Source of the DNA: Bacteroidales bacterium
GTDB taxonomy: Bacteria > Bacteroidota > Bacteroidia > Bacteroidales > VadinHA17
NCBI GenBank assembly: GCA_012514255.1
Contig: JAAZAP010000128.1
Location: 1 to 9,711 of the forward strand
Length of the DNA stretch: 9,711 nucleotides
Reading direction: 5' to 3'
Shown here piece by piece: positions 7,032-9,711 of this stretch. The notes under the pieces are model-generated. The model searched no databases and was not told the origin of the DNA. It worked only from the letters and a program-made list of their open reading frames with translations. Both the position numbers and the translations under genes were made by a program. Numbering within the stretch: position 1 is the first letter of the stretch; each line of letters begins with the position of its first letter.

Positions 7032-7832
7032 ATGAAGAGGATTATAGATTTCGAGGGCATAAGGGTCTCCTACACCGTGACCGGCAGAGGCAAAACCATT
7101 GTTCTGGTTCACGGTTACCTTGAGGCCGGGGAAGTGTGGGATCCGCTGGTGAAGGAGCTGGCAGACAGATACAGGATCATCTCTCCGGATCTTCCCGGGC
7201 ACGGCGAATCAGGTATTCAGGGAGAAATACATACTATGGAATGGCTTGCTGCCGCCATACGTGAAGTAATCATTGATGCCGGGTCAGATAAGGTGCTCAT
7301 GGCCGGCCACTCCCTCGGAGGATATGTCACACTGGCATTCCTGGAGCTATACCCGGAACTGTTGTCAGGGTACATTCTGTTTCATTCCCACCCGCATGCT
7401 GACTCCCTGGAGGCCATTGGCCGGAGAAACAGGGAGATAGACGTTGTCAGGGCAGGAAAGAAGAACATTATGTACCCGGGAAATGTCAGCATGATGTTTG
7501 CGGAAAAGAATCTCCGCTCAATGGCAGCGGAGGTGCAACGTTCAAAGGAAATCGCATCACGAAACTCCGGAGAAGGAATCATTGCCCTGCTCAACGGAAT
7601 GATTGCCAGGCCTTCACGTCAGTACATACTTGAGAACGGGACGGTACCATTGATGTGGATCCTTGGCAGGTACGACCTCTATTTTTCTCCCGACAAGGCC
7701 ATGCGGGATATCGGGTTGCCTTTCAATGCCGAGGTAGTCGTCCTGGAGGAGTCAGGGCACCTGGGCTTTATTGAGGAGAAAGAGAAATCTGCCCTGCTTA
7801 TAAAAAGCTTTGCCGAAAGGTTGAGATGGTGA
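7032..7832 (+). CDS. Alpha/beta-fold hydrolase
   Basis: A 266-residue soluble serine hydrolase of the alpha/beta superfamily; the substrate is unknown. The core elements are in order: strand plus oxyanion-hole motif VHGYL (His27-Gly28), the DLPGHGES loop (53-60), the nucleophile elbow GHSLGG with Ser94, a cap region at about 118-200, the acid Asp215 (LGRYDLYF) and the general base His243 (SGHLGFIEE). All members of the triad are present, so it should be active. Similar proteins are commonly annotated as esterases or C-C bond hydrolases (MhpC-like) on superfamily grounds only. There is no signal peptide, so it acts in the cytoplasm. The start ATG 7032 is preceded by an A-rich stretch rather than a Shine-Dalgarno site. 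It stands alone, divergent from the respiratory operon, and its stop lies 7 nt from the stop of the convergent protease gene; no terminator is visible. Confidence 0.88.
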   Translation: MKRIIDFEGIRVSYTVTGRGKTIVLVHGYLEAGEVWDPLVKELADRYRIISPDLPGHGESGIQGEIHTMEWLAAAIREVIIDAGSDKVLMAGHSLGGYVTLAFLELYPELLSGYILFHSHPHADSLEAIGRRNREIDVVRAGKKNIMYPGNVSMMFAEKNLRSMAAEVQRSKEIASRNSGEGIIALLNGMIARPSRQYILENGTVPLMWILGRYDLYFSPDKAMRDIGLPFNAEVVVLEESGHLGFIEEKEKSALLIKSFAERLRW

Positions 7833-7839
7833 ACAGCAG

Positions 7840-9432
7840 TTATAGGTTCCCGATATGGTTAAGGGCCTCAAGAAGGGTCTTGTCAATTTCCTGCCATATT
7901 GGATAAAAGCCCTTGTTGTCAAGCATGTTGCGTGCTATGTAGGCTTGTAGCTGGACAGTTATAACATTTTCGGATATCCTGATCTGCTCTCTGCTGGCAG
8001 ATATGCCGTTTTCTCTGGCGAAAGCCACGAACCGTGACAGAAGGTCCTGGTTATCAAGCCACTCTCTCAGTTCCGGAAGATCATTGAATTTGTCAAGGGT
8101 CTCACGGTTATCCTCGGTAAATTTAAGTGCGTACCTGTAGATCAATCCCGAGTTTCTTATTGCCAGGAAGTAGTCAGTTATGCCTGCGGTGTCAATGGGG
8201 ATGAAAATATCAGGCATTATGCCGCCGCCGCCATAGACGGTTCTGCCTCCGGGAGTAGTAAAGCGCAGGGAGTCAGTGTGTCTGATTGAGTCAGCCTCCT
8301 CAAACTCGCCATGCATGAGCCTGTTGCCAAGGTCTTCATAGTATTTTTCAACTCCCTGATCATAGGGTTTTTGAATGGAACGTCCGGTGGGCGTATAATA
8401 CCTGGCAATAGTGAGGCGCATGCCGGAACCGTCGCGGAACATTACGGGTTCCTGTACGAGGCCTTTGCCGAAAGAGCGTCTTCCTATTATTGTGCCACGG
8501 TCATTGTCCTGCACTGCTCCTGCAAGGATCTCGCTTGCAGAGGCGCTCCACTCGTCTATCAGCACAACCAGTTCACCTGTCTCAAAGCTTCCTTTTGAGG
8601 TTGCTTTGATATCCTGGCGCGGGGTCGACTTACCCATGGTGAAGACTATCAGTTTGCCTTCCGTCAGGAACTCGTCCGCAATCATCGTGGCAGCGTCCAT
8701 TACTCCTCCGGAATTGCCCCTGAGATCCAAAACCAGTTTCTTCATGCCCTTTGCTTTCAGCTCGTCAATCCCCTGGTTGAATTCGTCATGCGTTGTAAGG
8801 GCGAAGTTGGAGATCTTGATATAACCCACATCGTCTGACATCATGTAGGCCACATCAACGCTGTAAATGGGGATCTTGTCGCGGATAATGGTGAAAGGCA
8901 GAAGTTCGCCGGCACCCTTGCGTTCTATCTTCAGGTCTACCCTGGTACCCCTGGGACCTTTAAGCATCTTCACAACGTCATCATCGGCAATACCTTTTCC
9001 GGCAATGAGCGAATCATTTACATAAATGATCTTGTCACCCGGGATGATGCCGGCTTTTTCCGAAGGTCCTCCCGGGATGGTACTTATGATGAGCACGGTG
9101 TCAGTAAGCATATTGAATGATACCCCGATGCCGTCAAAGTTACCCTGAAGGGGTTCATTGGCCCGGGCCAGGTCTGTGGCCGGGATATATACCGAATGGG
9201 GGTCAAGCCTGCGAAGCATCACCGGGATAGCTTCCTCAATCAGTTCATTACGGTTAATTGTATCAACATAGTCAGATTCAATAATGTCAAGGATCCGGCT
9301 GAGTTTGTCACTGGAAGGAGGGAAGTTGGTATAGAGCCCTGTCTGGGGGTGGGGCATATAGAAACCAATCAGTATGCCAACAGCAATGGCAACACCGATT
9401 ATCAGTGGAAGATACGCTTTGTTATATTTCAT
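7840..9432 (-). CDS. ctpA: S41 family C-terminal processing peptidase (CtpA/Prc-like)
   Basis: Membrane-anchored periplasmic serine protease with a Ser/Lys dyad that trims or degrades envelope proteins from their C-terminal ends. The 530 residues begin with a signal anchor (hydrophobic 8-25, after MKYNK), followed by a helical segment with LDPHSVY (76-82), a PDZ domain (about 95-175, containing GIGVSF and AGIIPGDKI) and the catalytic domain. The catalytic residues by spacing are Ser298 in SASASE, Lys323 in FGKG and Gln327; LVLDLRGNSGG (233-243) is the family core motif. After the catalytic core comes a polar linker (about 360-400), GGGGIMPDIFIP, and a C-terminal domain of about 110 residues, typical of Bacteroidetes members. 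The start ATG 9432 overlaps the dCMP deaminase gene by 11 nt and has a GGAG site 9 nt upstream, which suggests translational coupling. The usual substrates are not deducible. Confidence 0.94.
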   Translation of the reverse strand: MKYNKAYLPLIIGVAIAVGILIGFYMPHPQTGLYTNFPPSSDKLSRILDIIESDYVDTINRNELIEEAIPVMLRRLDPHSVYIPATDLARANEPLQGNFDGIGVSFNMLTDTVLIISTIPGGPSEKAGIIPGDKIIYVNDSLIAGKGIADDDVVKMLKGPRGTRVDLKIERKGAGELLPFTIIRDKIPIYSVDVAYMMSDDVGYIKISNFALTTHDEFNQGIDELKAKGMKKLVLDLRGNSGGVMDAATMIADEFLTEGKLIVFTMGKSTPRQDIKATSKGSFETGELVVLIDEWSASASEILAGAVQDNDRGTIIGRRSFGKGLVQEPVMFRDGSGMRLTIARYYTPTGRSIQKPYDQGVEKYYEDLGNRLMHGEFEEADSIRHTDSLRFTTPGGRTVYGGGGIMPDIFIPIDTAGITDYFLAIRNSGLIYRYALKFTEDNRETLDKFNDLPELREWLDNQDLLSRFVAFARENGISASREQIRISENVITVQLQAYIARNMLDNKGFYPIWQEIDKTLLEALNHIGNL

Positions 9433-9711
9433 TTTTCTTTTCTCCGAGGTCTATGTATACAAGCTCAATGCATGCGCGTTTAAGAAGCTCAATACCATCA
9501 AGGTTACGGTACTGGTTACTGTAAACGACACGTCTTATCCCTGACTGAATGATCAGCTTGGAGCACTCCATACAGGGTGAGTCTGTAATATAGAGTGTGG
9601 CGTTCTCGCTTGAGTTGTTTGACCTTGCTACCTTGGTTATGGCGTTGGCTTCAGCATGTAGAACGTAAGGTTTGGTAACATTATTCTCATCCTCACAGAC
9701 ATTTTCAAAAC
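9422..9711 (-). CDS. dCMP deaminase family protein, N-terminus outside the window
   Basis: The last 95 residues of a zinc-dependent deaminase of the dCMP/ComEB group, which turns dCMP into dUMP for thymidylate synthesis in the cytoplasm. The fragment is read from 9709 to the TAA at 9424-9422 and begins FENVCEDENN. It contains the zinc and proton-shuttle motif HAEANAI (His18 and Glu20 of the fragment) and the two zinc cysteines in SPCMECSK (Cys46 and Cys49), followed by SGIRRVVY and a LKRACIELVYI ending. About 45-55 N-terminal residues should lie beyond the window edge, judged from the usual length of roughly 145. It overlaps the start of the S41 protease gene by 11 nt, so both are probably transcribed leftward together. 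A related Bacteroidetes cytidine-type deaminase is possible, but the motif spacing fits dCMP deaminase best. Confidence 0.9.
   Translation of the reverse strand, partial: FENVCEDENNVTKPYVLHAEANAITKVARSNNSSENATLYITDSPCMECSKLIIQSGIRRVVYSNQYRNLDGIELLKRACIELVYIDLGEKKNEI
9442..9445 (-). promoter_or_regulatory. Ribosome binding site of the S41 protease, inside the deaminase gene
   Basis: GGAG on the minus strand, 9 nt before the ATG at 9432 and within the last codons of the dCMP deaminase gene. Together with the 11-nt overlap it supports start at 9432 and coupled translation of the two genes. Confidence 0.5.

Overview
The window looks like chromosomal housekeeping sequence from a member of the Bacteroidetes (Bacteroidota), most likely the Bacteroidales/Marinilabiliales side. 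Four things point there: a fumarate reductase/succinate dehydrogenase operon ordered cytochrome b, flavoprotein, iron-sulfur protein with a single five-helix cytochrome; an S41 protease directly behind a dCMP deaminase; promoter-like boxes of the Bacteroidetes type (TTG, about 19 nt, TAnnTTTG) rather than -35/-10 boxes; and mostly weak or A-rich ribosome binding sites. Assignment to a genus is not possible from this sequence alone. No tRNA, rRNA, CRISPR array, insertion sequence or phage gene was found.

Layout. Positions 1-242 (+) hold the C-terminal end of an unidentified membrane protein. It runs tail to tail, with a 24-nt overlap, into a leftward pair at 219-1983: a conserved-looking protein of unknown function followed closely by a tRNA-dihydrouridine synthase. 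A 147-bp AT-rich divergent spacer separates that pair from a rightward M24 metallopeptidase (2131-3516) that resembles the prolidase/aminopeptidase P group and ends in a good hairpin terminator. Convergent to it lies the leftward three-gene respiratory operon (6932 down to 3596). From a 99-bp divergent spacer a rightward alpha/beta hydrolase (7032-7832) leaves, and its stop codon lies only 7 nt from the stop of the leftward S41 C-terminal processing protease (7840-9432). The protease start codon overlaps by 11 nt the end of a dCMP deaminase gene whose N-terminus is outside the window.

How the genes work together. The three respiratory subunits form one membrane complex that links the quinone pool to fumarate/succinate; direction (fumarate respiration or succinate oxidation) cannot be read from sequence. 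The others are separate housekeeping functions: tRNA modification, proline-peptide turnover, periplasmic proteolysis and pyrimidine nucleotide supply. The only gene with no assignable function is the 247-residue protein upstream of the dihydrouridine synthase. I see no convincing evidence of a new defence, mobile or biosynthetic system. The points worth a second look are the unknown protein, the unusual start of the dihydrouridine synthase gene, gene overlaps, and a palindrome that may be a dispersed repeat.
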